IMG/VR virus record: IMGVR_UViG_3300020180_000109
Location: 1-27,026 of that record
Source of the DNA: a virus
Length of the DNA: 27,026 bases
Reading direction: 5' to 3' (one strand)
A model generated the notes under the pieces. It made no database searches. It was not told the DNA's origin and was given only the letters and a program-made list of their open reading frames with translations. Made by a program: the position numbers and the translations under genes. Shown piece by piece: positions 6,767-14,480 of this stretch. Each line of letters begins with the position of its first letter. Position 1 is the stretch's first letter.

Positions 6767-8737
6767 ATGACAAAACGTAAATATGAAAAGAAAAATCTAG
6801 ACTACTGGAATAACGTTAAAAGAGTAGTGGTAGAAGAAGCGGTAGCTAAAGAAGTCGTACAAAGGCAATTGATGCCCACTCTAGATTATAAATTCGACGA
6901 CAACGAGCATTTTACGGCTGTCGCAGCATGTGGCGGCGGCGCTTCTCGTTCATATAGAGACGGTGGATCGCCGGAAGTGTCACCTATAGATGCTTATGCT
7001 AATATCGATTCTCAAATTTTACCTTGGGAAACTTCTAACGGTAGAATTAGTATTTCTAGAGCTATTATCTTGGCGCAAAAAGCATACGCGGGCGTGGCTG
7101 TTGTCCGTAACACTATCGAATCCCAAGTTGAATTCAGTAATAGTAGGATTCATTTGAAGGGTTCGAATACAACTGCGAACGATTTTTATAAGGCGTGGTT
7201 CGACGTTATAGGACTATTTAAAGTCAAAGAGCAATTCTTTAGAGAGCGTTATTGTTCAGGTAACTGGTTTGTTTATAAAATGATGGGGAGAATTCCCGAC
7301 TCCCAAATGGCAAAAGTAAAAGGAATTGGGGTGAAGGGGAATCTTATTCCAATTAGATATTATACTTTAAATCCTTCTCAAGTTTATTTACAAAATGGTT
7401 TAGGTTATTCTCCGGGGCAATGGGTAAAGATCATGAGTTCTTATGAAATTGATCGACTAAGATTTCCCCAAACAGACGAAGACAGACAGGTTTTTAATTC
7501 CCTACCTCCAGAAACGAAAGATTTAATTAAAAGAGGCGGGGGTTTGGGAGAGTTATACATTCCATTAGACCCGAAACGTTTACGATATGTATTTTACAAA
7601 AAACAAGATTACCAACCGATGGCTATTCCGATGGTTTATCCTGTATTAAACGATATCGAATGGAAGTTGGAATTAAAGAAAATGGATATGTCGTTGTCTC
7701 GTACAATTGAACAGGTGATTCTCTTAATTACAACTGGTGAAAAAACTGATCAATACGGCGGCGGCATCAATCCCGAAAATTTAGCGAATCTTAGAACAAT
7801 TTTTAACAGCCAAACGTTGGGAAGGGTATTAGTCGCCGACTATACAACTAAGGCTGAATGGAAGATTCCCGACATCGGCGCTATTCTAGGACCAGAAAAG
7901 TATAAACAGGTAGAGCAAGATATTAAAGAGGGCCTTCAATCGATTATGATGGGAGACGATAAATTCGCAAATGCTCAAATTAAAGCGAAGGTCTTTATCG
8001 AAAGAATGAAAGAGGGCCAAGAGGCTTTTTTAAACGAATTCCTTATTCCCGAGATGCGGATTATCGCCGAACAAATGAACTTTAAGAGCATTCCAGAGGT
8101 AGAATTTGAAGAGATTGATATCACAGATCCGAGCGTCATGGCGAGAATCTTCTTACGCATGGCCGAAGTCGGTTTATTAACTCCTGATGAACTGAATACG
8201 GCGTTAACAAGTGGTGTTTTACCAGAATCTGAGACTTCCAAGCACTCTCAAACGGAATACAAAAAAGAGAGAGATAAGGGATTGTATGCGCCTCTAATCG
8301 GTGGTGCTAAAGATCCCGCTGCCGGTGCAAACGGGAGGCCGCAAGGCACTAAAGCGCCCCAATCTACAAAAAAGATGACGCCGCAAGGCACTAAAGGCTC
8401 TGATGTTGAAGAGGAAAATAGATATAGTCAGGCGAAATTTATTGAATTAGTCCCTATTGCCAACTCTCTTAAAAAATTAGTAAAAGCTGAATTGTGTAAA
8501 AAATACAAGCTTGACCAAAATACGTTAAATCATGAGCAAGAAGAGTTAGTGGAAACATTGACCAAATGTATCGTCGTCAATGAAAGTCCTGACGATTGGA
8601 CGTCTAAAACCGCGAAGATGTATATTAAGGAACCAAAGATAATTAGCGATGATATCGGTAATGTTATCGATGATATTGCGGTGTCCCACGATTTATCGGG
8701 TTGGAATGCCTCTCTGGCATACAAATGTATAGTATAA
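6767..8737 (+). CDS. Portal protein
   Basis: The 656-residue protein sits between the large terminase and the prohead protease, the normal portal position. Its length and features fit the family: a helical N terminus, a clip/wing region with 'IPIRYYTLNPSQVYLQNG' and 'YIPLDPKRLRYVFYKKQDYQPMAIPMVYPVL', a stem with 'MDMSLSRTIEQVILLITTGEK', and a crown with 'FIERMKEGQEAFLNEFLIPEMR' (residues given by motif only). Portal dodecamers form the DNA entry channel and the platform for the terminase. The C-terminal tail from about residue 520 is a Pro/Thr/Lys linker that includes a 16-bp direct repeat (8339-8354 and 8381-8396, coding PQGTK) and then a ~130-residue acidic helical extension of unknown role. 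The first 32 residues and the leader are duplicated just upstream. No Shine-Dalgarno sequence precedes the ATG. Confidence 0.85.
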   Translation: MTKRKYEKKNLDYWNNVKRVVVEEAVAKEVVQRQLMPTLDYKFDDNEHFTAVAACGGGASRSYRDGGSPEVSPIDAYANIDSQILPWETSNGRISISRAIILAQKAYAGVAVVRNTIESQVEFSNSRIHLKGSNTTANDFYKAWFDVIGLFKVKEQFFRERYCSGNWFVYKMMGRIPDSQMAKVKGIGVKGNLIPIRYYTLNPSQVYLQNGLGYSPGQWVKIMSSYEIDRLRFPQTDEDRQVFNSLPPETKDLIKRGGGLGELYIPLDPKRLRYVFYKKQDYQPMAIPMVYPVLNDIEWKLELKKMDMSLSRTIEQVILLITTGEKTDQYGGGINPENLANLRTIFNSQTLGRVLVADYTTKAEWKIPDIGAILGPEKYKQVEQDIKEGLQSIMMGDDKFANAQIKAKVFIERMKEGQEAFLNEFLIPEMRIIAEQMNFKSIPEVEFEEIDITDPSVMARIFLRMAEVGLLTPDELNTALTSGVLPESETSKHSQTEYKKERDKGLYAPLIGGAKDPAAGANGRPQGTKAPQSTKKMTPQGTKGSDVEEENRYSQAKFIELVPIANSLKKLVKAELCKKYKLDQNTLNHEQEELVETLTKCIVVNESPDDWTSKTAKMYIKEPKIISDDIGNVIDDIAVSHDLSGWNASLAYKCIV

Positions 8738-8748
8738 AACGTTAGATT

Positions 8749-8760
8749 TTAAGTGTATTG
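8749..8760 (+). promoter_or_regulatory. Candidate late promoter before protease-scaffold gene
   Basis: AAGTGTATTG at 8751-8760, with TATAAAAC at 8733-8740 overlapping the portal stop codon. The start codon is 12 bp after the A of GTGTA, so any transcript would have a very short leader. It matches the motif seen at the other candidate sites. Confidence 0.45.
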
Positions 8761-8768
8761 CATTAATC

Positions 8769-10508
8769 ATGCCTGAAACAGAAAAACTCTTTTCTAAATT
8801 TACCTCAACCGCAAAAGTTTTGACGAGTACGCCAGAGAACTTTGCGGAAGCGTCTTTGGAAAATTTAGCTAATGTTTTCAGTGAAAAAATTGTAGAAGAT
8901 ATTCAGAGAAACCCAGATTTACTATTTATCGCCTCGACTCTTCTTGAAATAGGTTATGCAAATAGAAACGGCGATGCAATTATGCCGTATGATTTTGTGC
9001 CGATATCCGATACTTTTAAAATGAAGTATATCGATTTGGAGCATAAGAGAAGCGATATAGTTGGGTCTATTAATGAGTGCGGGTTTACCTCCAATGGGAT
9101 ATATGTACAAAAAGATCTTGTTTCAAGACTCGTTGAATTGGGCGAAAGAGTTGAATTTGTTATTGGCGGCTATCTATGGAGGGTTGTTAATAAAGAATTA
9201 TGCCAATTTATTGAAGAATCTTCTTCTTTAGAAGACGGAAGGGCGTCTACCTCATTTGAAATAATGTTTGAATATTATGACATTTGCGTGAGCCCGACCT
9301 TACGTGTTTTGGATGGAAAAATTTACGCCAAAGGTAGCAAAGAATTTAAACAATATAATTCAACTCTCAAATTTAAAAAAGGTTCGGGTAAAGTTGGGGA
9401 TCTAAATGTCTTTCGTATCTTGCGAGGTCCTATTATTCCCGTTGGAGCCGGTTTAGTGGCGAATCCAGCAAGTGGTATTAAGGGTGTTTTGGCGCTTTAC
9501 GGCACCGTCGTTATTGAAGAGGAATCCGTTGAACAAGAAACTGTAGACCACGAAGAAGAGGTCCCAGTTCCGGAGATCAAGAATAATGATGAAGAGCGGA
9601 ACGATAATAAAGAAGAAGATGATGGCGAAAAGGGTGAAAAGCTAAAATTATTTACTAAAAAAGCTCTTTTCGACGGTAAAATACCCGAAGAAATGTGCGA
9701 CGCCAATATAACTTCTTTTACTAATACCGTCATTTCTAACAATATTAGAATACCGAGTATAAATATAAACGATTTAAGTGTAAACACTAAAACAACAACT
9801 ATAGAAAAAATTAGCAACATGCCGATTACCATTAAGAAAGTTGAAGACATCCAATCCAATTGGACTGAACTTCAGAAGCCCGAAGCACAAGCCTCGGTTG
9901 TTACCGAATTTATCAAAACTAAGCTAGAAGAGGAATCTCTTCGTTACGCTCAAGAGTTAAAAGCCAAAGAAGACGCGATTGCAAATGCTGAAACCCAAAA
10001 GGTCGCCGCTGATGAAAAAATTGCTAATCTTGAAGCCGCTCACGCTAGTTTACAGGCGAAATTAAGCGATTTAGAACAAAAGCAAGCCGCCGCTGATGCC
10101 CAATCCGCCTTTGATGGCAGAATGGCTGAGGTCGAAAACGAATTCGAATTAGACGAAGAATCTGAAAAGATCATCGTTGAAGAGGTCAGAGAACTTCCAA
10201 CCGATGAAGCGTTTGCCAATTGGTTCGATAAGAAGAAAAAACTTCTAAAAGACAAGAGTAAGAAAGCAGTCAAGGAAAAGAAAGACAAAGCCGAAGCTGC
10301 TAAAGCCTCTGCAATCGCCGCTGGTGTAAAACCAGAAGCTTTTGCTGGTGAAGAAATCAACTTTGTTGAATTTCTATCCAATCTTAAAGAAGTAACCGCG
10401 AATGACGCCGTTACTAGTGTTGTTACACAGACACCAAATCTCAAAAACGAGATTCAGGCCAAATTCGCGAATAAAACTACCATTAATGGTAAAAAATTCA
10501 AGAAATAA
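8769..10508 (+). CDS. Prohead protease fused to scaffold
   Basis: This 579-residue protein joins two functions. Residues about 50-245 look like a herpes/HK97-type prohead serine protease: 'GYANRNGDAIMPYDF', then the probable catalytic His92 in YIDLEHKRSDIVGSI, and a probable nucleophile in STSFEIMF (Ser160 or Ser162) followed by strands ending in 'VGAGLVANPASGIKG'. Residues about 255-310 are a strongly acidic low-complexity linker. Residues about 395-480 form a long Ala/Glu/Lys/Gln-rich coiled coil, followed by a lysine-rich helix, as in capsid scaffolds. The scaffold would organise capsid subunits and then be digested by its own protease. The gene stands between portal and capsid genes, as expected. 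The exact catalytic serine is inferred from the pattern only. Confidence 0.8.
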   Translation: MPETEKLFSKFTSTAKVLTSTPENFAEASLENLANVFSEKIVEDIQRNPDLLFIASTLLEIGYANRNGDAIMPYDFVPISDTFKMKYIDLEHKRSDIVGSINECGFTSNGIYVQKDLVSRLVELGERVEFVIGGYLWRVVNKELCQFIEESSSLEDGRASTSFEIMFEYYDICVSPTLRVLDGKIYAKGSKEFKQYNSTLKFKKGSGKVGDLNVFRILRGPIIPVGAGLVANPASGIKGVLALYGTVVIEEESVEQETVDHEEEVPVPEIKNNDEERNDNKEEDDGEKGEKLKLFTKKALFDGKIPEEMCDANITSFTNTVISNNIRIPSININDLSVNTKTTTIEKISNMPITIKKVEDIQSNWTELQKPEAQASVVTEFIKTKLEEESLRYAQELKAKEDAIANAETQKVAADEKIANLEAAHASLQAKLSDLEQKQAAADAQSAFDGRMAEVENEFELDEESEKIIVEEVRELPTDEAFANWFDKKKKLLKDKSKKAVKEKKDKAEAAKASAIAAGVKPEAFAGEEINFVEFLSNLKEVTANDAVTSVVTQTPNLKNEIQAKFANKTTINGKKFKK

Positions 10509-10527
10509 TAGATTTCCATCACAATTA

Positions 10528-10560
10528 TATATAAAAAAATATTTTTTAGTGTATTAAATA
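10528..10560 (+). promoter_or_regulatory. Candidate late promoter before capsid genes
   Basis: TATAAAAA at 10530-10537 is followed after 10 bp by AGTGTATTA at 10548-10556, 34 bp before the decoration-protein start. This is one of the clearest instances of the recurrent motif, in a 78-bp gap. An AAGGA ribosome binding site (about 10574-10578) follows, one of few in the window, which fits strong expression of the capsid genes. Confidence 0.5.
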
Positions 10561-10586
10561 TCAACTATTCATAAGGATAAAACAAA

Positions 10587-11174
10587 ATGTTACAAAACTT
10601 TACATATGCTTTACCGCTACGTGATTACTCTGATCACGATCTTCTCCAGTTCTACTCTCTAAATGGAACAGGCATGGGCGGTCTCTTCGTCATCGCAGAA
10701 ACGGGTAATCAAAATCCGGTTCTCACCGCAGGACGCTATACCAATACCTCTGTAGGCGCTGCTTACGAAGGTACTACATCACTCCGTTACGAAAACCCAC
10801 GCAAGGTTAGATTGGCTGGCTCTGGCGACAATCAATACAAGGTACTTGGCCTCATGCTATTTGGTACCGTTGAAACCGATGGAAACGGCCAAAGACTTAT
10901 CCTCAACCCCAATCTTGCTAAAGAAATCGGTTGCGTGTATTCAGGTCAGACCACCCCTATCGCGTCTGCGGGTTATTTCCGTCTTCAGTTCGGCGCTTCA
11001 ACTGGTATTCCAATTCCCGGCTTTGTCGGTATTATTCATAATACCCAACCCGGTAAGATTGCTTATGTCGATTCCGCGAACGTCTCTGACAAATCGCTAA
11101 TCGTATGTAAGGTTCTCTCCAGCTCTGGTTCTGCTTTCGGTGGATATGCTGATGTTCAGCTAACACTTGGCTAA
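10587..11174 (+). CDS. Probable capsid decoration protein
   Basis: The 195-residue protein is mostly beta strand, rich in Gly, Ser, Thr and Val, with no enzymatic motif, signal peptide or membrane segment. It lies between the protease-scaffold gene and the major capsid gene, where capsid-cementing proteins usually lie, and its start has a good ribosome binding site (AAGGA). Its codons end in C far more often than those of the neighbouring nuclease or tail genes, a bias shared only with the major capsid gene, suggesting high expression. A decoration or head-fibre role is inferred from position, composition and codon use. I do not recognise the sequence family. Confidence 0.6.
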   Translation: MLQNFTYALPLRDYSDHDLLQFYSLNGTGMGGLFVIAETGNQNPVLTAGRYTNTSVGAAYEGTTSLRYENPRKVRLAGSGDNQYKVLGLMLFGTVETDGNGQRLILNPNLAKEIGCVYSGQTTPIASAGYFRLQFGASTGIPIPGFVGIIHNTQPGKIAYVDSANVSDKSLIVCKVLSSSGSAFGGYADVQLTLG

Positions 11175-11221
11175 TCATTAAGTACGGTTTATATAAAACT
11201 TAACTAAAAAGAAATTTAAAA

Positions 11222-12373
11222 ATGTCTAAATATCAGATCAATATCGAACAAGACGCAGATCTTTCAAAGCTAATCAAAGGTCTTGGCTCCAGAAATAGAG
11301 CTGAGTTCGATGCAGCGATGGAAGCTGTTGCGGCTTATATCGGTGAAGTTATTCTACAGGTTGTAGAACAATCTCCGGTTATCTCCAACCTTTACACGAC
11401 CGTTACCTACAATGAAGGTTCCGCTCCCTCACTACCCCTCGATGTATACTATGACATCAAGGATAAGAACTACCTCCAAGTTTGGACTCAGTCCATGCCC
11501 GGTGGTTTAGCCACTAACTTCGTTCACGGTTTGAACGAACTAATGGTTGCATGTTACGACATCATGAGCGCGGTTTCTATGCACAAGCGCTATGCTCGCG
11601 AAGCACGTCTCGACGTTCTTGCCGCGACCATGGAACGTATGGCACAGGAAATCCTAGTTGTACAGGAAACGAATGGTGCTAATATCCTATTCGCAGCTGT
11701 TGCTCAAGCTCGTTATAATGCAGTCGGCGGTGCTTCAACCCCACAGGTTATTCGTTCGGCTGTCGCTAACATTTTCCAGATGGACGATTTCAATCGTATC
11801 ATCACTCTCCTACAGAGAATCCGCCCATCATGGGTCGGTGGAACGCCTGTTGGTGGTAACACAATCTCACACCTCATTGGTTCACCTGAGTTCCATGAGC
11901 AGCTAAGATCAATCGCTTATCAACCTCAGAATACCCGCGCTGGTTCTTTGGCCACTAACGGTGCAACCGCTCTAGCGGCCCCTGATGCTGTTCGTGATAA
12001 TATCTTCACTACCGCTGGTAATCCTAATTTCTTCGGCGTTGAATTGGTCAACGTCTTCGAAATGGGTGTTGCTCAACCATACAATCAGTTGTTTGCTGAT
12101 TACATCGGTGCTACAACCTTCCAAGGCTACGGTGGCGGCTCTAATGCTGTTTTCTCTCCTACAACCGAAGAAGTTGTGCTAGCTCTATCTCTCAACTCGA
12201 ACCGCAGAGCGCTAACCCGCCTTGTCGAACGTGGTGCGGAAAATGGCGCGACCTTAACTGTTCGCCCTGATGACTCATTCCCAATGAGAGCCGATAAGGT
12301 CGGTTTCTATGGTTCTCTTCGTGAAGGGCGCGTCAGTCTTGACAGCCGCCATTTGGCTGCAATTGTATTCTAG
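11222..12373 (+). CDS. Major capsid protein
   Basis: The 383-residue protein follows the protease-scaffold and decoration genes and is closed by a strong intrinsic terminator, as expected for the most expressed structural gene. The N-terminal ~45 residues are helical and charged and could be the delta region removed at maturation. The rest alternates helices (LAATMERMAQEILVVQETNG) and loops with 'RPSWVGGTPVGGNTISHLIG' and 'TLTVRPDDSFPMRADKVGFY', typical of an HK97-fold capsid. Codon use is strongly biased to C-ending and preferred codons. No clear Shine-Dalgarno sequence is seen, but an A-rich leader with TATAAAAC (11192-11199) precedes it. The call rests on position, size, composition and codon bias, not on a diagnostic motif. 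Confidence 0.82.
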   Translation: MSKYQINIEQDADLSKLIKGLGSRNRAEFDAAMEAVAAYIGEVILQVVEQSPVISNLYTTVTYNEGSAPSLPLDVYYDIKDKNYLQVWTQSMPGGLATNFVHGLNELMVACYDIMSAVSMHKRYAREARLDVLAATMERMAQEILVVQETNGANILFAAVAQARYNAVGGASTPQVIRSAVANIFQMDDFNRIITLLQRIRPSWVGGTPVGGNTISHLIGSPEFHEQLRSIAYQPQNTRAGSLATNGATALAAPDAVRDNIFTTAGNPNFFGVELVNVFEMGVAQPYNQLFADYIGATTFQGYGGGSNAVFSPTTEEVVLALSLNSNRRALTRLVERGAENGATLTVRPDDSFPMRADKVGFYGSLREGRVSLDSRHLAAIVF

Positions 12374-12415
12374 TTCTTACTAAATAACAATTTGTAAAAG
12401 ATTGTAACATTATTG

Positions 12416-12445
12416 AAGGCCGAGTTAACTCTCGGCTTTCTTTTT
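12416..12445 (+). terminator. Intrinsic terminator after the major capsid gene
   Basis: The stem GCCGAG (12419-12424) pairs with CTCGGC (12431-12436) across a 6-base loop, extended by a G-U and two A-U pairs, and is followed by a T-rich run (12437-12445). It is 45-70 bp after the capsid stop codon. It separates the capsid unit from the homing endonuclease gene, which therefore probably depends on read-through or its own weak promoter. Confidence 0.88.
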
Positions 12446-12491
12446 GTATTATATCCATGGCACATAGCAACAATAACAGAATTTAAAATGA

Positions 12492-13349
12492 ATGGCTGGA
12501 ATAATTTGGGAAGATTGCGAAGATATTAAATTAATAGAGTTAGTTTCTTTAGGGAAATATACATTTCAAGAAATGACAGCTTGGATGTCAAATAGAACAG
12601 CAAGTGCTTTACAATCAAGATCCTCTATTTTGGGGCTTCAAAATAACTATCAATGGCATCAATATGAATTTGATAAAAATTTCTTCGAGACGCCGAATAA
12701 TAGAAATTGTTTTTGGGCTGGATGGTTGGCCGCAGACGGCAACTTCGAAAATTATTGCGGGGAAAGATATGCTCTAAGATGGTCTATACACCAACAAGAT
12801 ATCGAAATGATGGAGTTATTTAAATCGGACATAAAGTTTACTGGGCCAATAACTAAGTTCACGAAAAAATTAAAAACGGGGGTGTTATCGCCACATGCGG
12901 TTATTCGGATTAATCAGGTGGATATTCAAAAATACCATTTGTATAAATGGGGAATGATCCCAAATAAGACTTACCGATTACCTCCCTCAATTTTAGAAAC
13001 ATTGGAACTAAAACTGGCTTTTATCGTCGGCTATATTAATGGGGATGGCTGTATAAATTATTACAAAAGTAAAAAGGGGAAAGAAAACTTTTGTATTAAA
13101 TTTACTAATTCGTCGTTGCAAATTCTTCAGTGGATTAAACAGATTGCGGAAGATTTCAACTTTCCGAAACTTAAAAATAAAAAGAAGCCAATTCGAAAGA
13201 TCGGCAAAACAAATTGCTATGAAGTAGTCTTTAATGGTTTGGAAGCCGCTTCCCTATTCAAACTCTTAAAAACTGTACATGTACCAAGTCTGGCGCGAAA
13301 ATGGGAAAACCCTGAAATCTTAGAATATATCGAAAGAATTTTAAAATAA
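12492..13349 (+). CDS. Free-standing LAGLIDADG homing endonuclease
   Basis: The 285-residue protein has two LAGLIDADG motifs: FWAGWLAADG (catalytic D82) and FIVGYINGDG (catalytic D185), with intact acidic residues, so it is probably an active monomeric site-specific DNA endonuclease. The N-terminal ~45 residues (WEDCEDIKLIELV...MSNRTASALQSR) resemble a SANT/Myb-like helix-turn-helix, a common DNA-binding add-on. It is not inside another gene: it lies between the capsid terminator and a small unknown gene, the usual spot for a selfish free-standing endonuclease that spreads by cutting phages without it. Its A-rich codon use differs from the capsid gene before it. An out-of-frame ATG lies 4 bp before the chosen start. 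Confidence 0.87.
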   Translation: MAGIIWEDCEDIKLIELVSLGKYTFQEMTAWMSNRTASALQSRSSILGLQNNYQWHQYEFDKNFFETPNNRNCFWAGWLAADGNFENYCGERYALRWSIHQQDIEMMELFKSDIKFTGPITKFTKKLKTGVLSPHAVIRINQVDIQKYHLYKWGMIPNKTYRLPPSILETLELKLAFIVGYINGDGCINYYKSKKGKENFCIKFTNSSLQILQWIKQIAEDFNFPKLKNKKKPIRKIGKTNCYEVVFNGLEAASLFKLLKTVHVPSLARKWENPEILEYIERILK

Positions 13350-13352
13350 ATA

Positions 13353-13380
13353 TATAAGTTTATAACGAAGTGGTGTATTG
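13353..13380 (+). promoter_or_regulatory. Candidate late promoter before 13425 gene
   Basis: GGTGTATTG at 13372-13380 with a TATAAG box at 13353-13358, 20 bp start to start, in the 75-bp gap after the endonuclease gene. It deviates from the consensus by one base (GGTGTA for AGTGTA). The start codon lies 48 bp downstream of the A of GTGTA. Confidence 0.4.
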
Positions 13381-13424
13381 TATATTGCTAACTAGAATTT
13401 TAAGGTAAAAGGAAAATATAATAT

Positions 13425-13895
13425 ATGGCAAAGAAAATTAAGATCAAAAATCAAATCGTTAATCCAGCCGTAGCTTCCGCTACATCAAAAACAGTTCCGG
13501 CCCCAAGCCATCGCCCCCGTAAAGTAGTTATAGGCGAAACCCCCGCGCCAACGCCGTTTACAAAGAAACAGCAAACGCATGGTAACATTGAAGAGGGTCC
13601 GGCTATCTTCGCTTATTTAAAGGGGCGAGAGTTTCCGTATACAGAAAAGACACTTAAGGAATATCAATTGTCATTAGCTAAGATGAGTAAGAATCAGCTT
13701 CACGAAGAAATGATGAAGGTAAATTTGATTCCGAATATTACCGAAAGAACCGAAATCGTTCTTAGGCTTGAAAAAGCTTATCTTGAAAAACAAGCGAGTT
13801 TTCTTCTTCGCTATACGAAATCAGCAATTCCCGCCAGTGACGGCGGTATTGATGCAGATCGAGCGGCAAGTATAATTTCAATTCTTAATCGATAA
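13425..13895 (+). CDS. Small basic protein of unknown function
   Basis: The 156-residue protein has a basic, Pro/Thr/Ala-rich and probably disordered N terminus (residues 1-55) and a helical part. Residues about 84-125 (LAKMSKNQLHEEMMKVNLIP...RTEIVLRLEKAYL) resemble a helix-extension-helix of the SAP or Rho-N type, which binds nucleic acid, but the match is loose. No membrane segment or catalytic motif is visible. AAGGAAAA lies about 13 bp before the ATG. It has its own upstream promoter candidate and its own downstream terminator, so it may be expressed as a single-gene unit. Between the capsid and connector genes it could be a minor head protein, but I cannot assign a function. Confidence 0.7.
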   Translation: MAKKIKIKNQIVNPAVASATSKTVPAPSHRPRKVVIGETPAPTPFTKKQQTHGNIEEGPAIFAYLKGREFPYTEKTLKEYQLSLAKMSKNQLHEEMMKVNLIPNITERTEIVLRLEKAYLEKQASFLLRYTKSAIPASDGGIDADRAASIISILNR

Positions 13896-13897
13896 TC

Positions 13898-13932
13898 AAA
13901 AGGGCTGAATGTTTCAAAACATCGGTCTTTTT
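13898..13932 (+). terminator. Hairpin terminator before the connector gene
   Basis: A long imperfect stem with a short loop: 13898-13913 pairs with 13918-13932 through G-C, A-U and three G-U pairs with one bulged A (13908), ending in a run of five T. It lies 3 bp after the stop codon of the 13425 gene. The stem is weaker than the capsid terminator, so termination may be partial. Confidence 0.65.
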
Positions 13933-13941
13933 AGTGTATAA
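13933..13941 (+). promoter_or_regulatory. Candidate late promoter abutting the terminator
   Basis: AGTGTATAA begins on the base after the terminator T-run and lies 12 bp (from the A of GTGTA) before the ATG of the 13950 gene. TCAAAAC at 13914-13920, 20 bp upstream, resembles the TATAAAA box of the other sites but lies in the hairpin. Confidence 0.45.
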
Positions 13942-13949
13942 TTACTACT

Positions 13950-14468
13950 ATGAGTTGTGAGTATATTTTTGCATTAAGTACAGGTATCTGGCTAGAAATT
14001 GACGGCCCGTCTTCGATATCCGTTGCGTCAATTTCGGGAAGGCTCGTATCTTCTGGATTTCTTGGGCAATTAGATACACGGATAAATGGTTGTCATACTG
14101 TTGTTTCGGGATGTATCCAGCCTCCATTGAATATTGAAGAACAGGCTATTTACGAATACATGTATTTAGCCGGTTACTATAAAAAAAGATCTCTACAATC
14201 TTTTGGTAGCGCTTCTCCAGATAATCCAATGGCGGGCATCGAGTGGACTAGAATTCAAGAAAACGATAGCGTTGTCTCCAGAGCAAACCCGAACGAAATT
14301 GCAAAATTCTGGAGAACGCTCTATAATGATGCAAATATTGAAGTTAACCGCCTAGTTGATCTTTATAAGAGAAACCGTTCTGCGGCTTCATCGGTAGACT
14401 ATATTACGATTAATCAGTACGGCGGTAATGGCGTAGACGGTGGATCGAGAAATTATCCGTCTTCATAA
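13950..14468 (+). CDS. Probable head-tail connector protein
   Basis: The 172-residue protein has a beta-rich start (residues 1-60, with 'STGIWLEIDGPSSISVASISGR') and a helical core: 'EEQAIYEYMYLAGYYKKRSL' and 'ANPNEIAKFWRTLYNDANIE' then a helix 'VNRLVDLYKRNRS'. It ends in a Gly/Ser/Asn-rich flexible tail. Its place between the capsid genes and the tail-tube-like gene, its size and its helical content fit a head completion or head-tail adaptor protein, but no signature motif proves this. It has a promoter candidate directly upstream. The next gene starts 12 bp after its stop. Confidence 0.55.
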   Translation: MSCEYIFALSTGIWLEIDGPSSISVASISGRLVSSGFLGQLDTRINGCHTVVSGCIQPPLNIEEQAIYEYMYLAGYYKKRSLQSFGSASPDNPMAGIEWTRIQENDSVVSRANPNEIAKFWRTLYNDANIEVNRLVDLYKRNRSAASSVDYITINQYGGNGVDGGSRNYPSS

Positions 14469-14480
14469 TAAAAAGACATT

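Noticed and set aside
8339-8396. 16-bp direct repeat in the portal tail as a recombination or att site
   Set aside because: It lies in frame, codes the repeated PQGTK linker residues and is only 42 bp apart, so simple slippage in a flexible linker explains it.
9497-9859. Minus-strand open frame opposite the protease-scaffold gene (also 10040-10444)
   Set aside because: They are complements of Glu/Asp-rich and Lys/Ala-rich codons, which yield Ser/Phe/Leu-rich chains; no start context and no family resemblance.
11658-12182. Alternative plus-strand frames inside the major capsid gene
   Set aside because: The capsid frame has strong codon bias and full length; the overlapping frames have no ribosome binding site and random composition.
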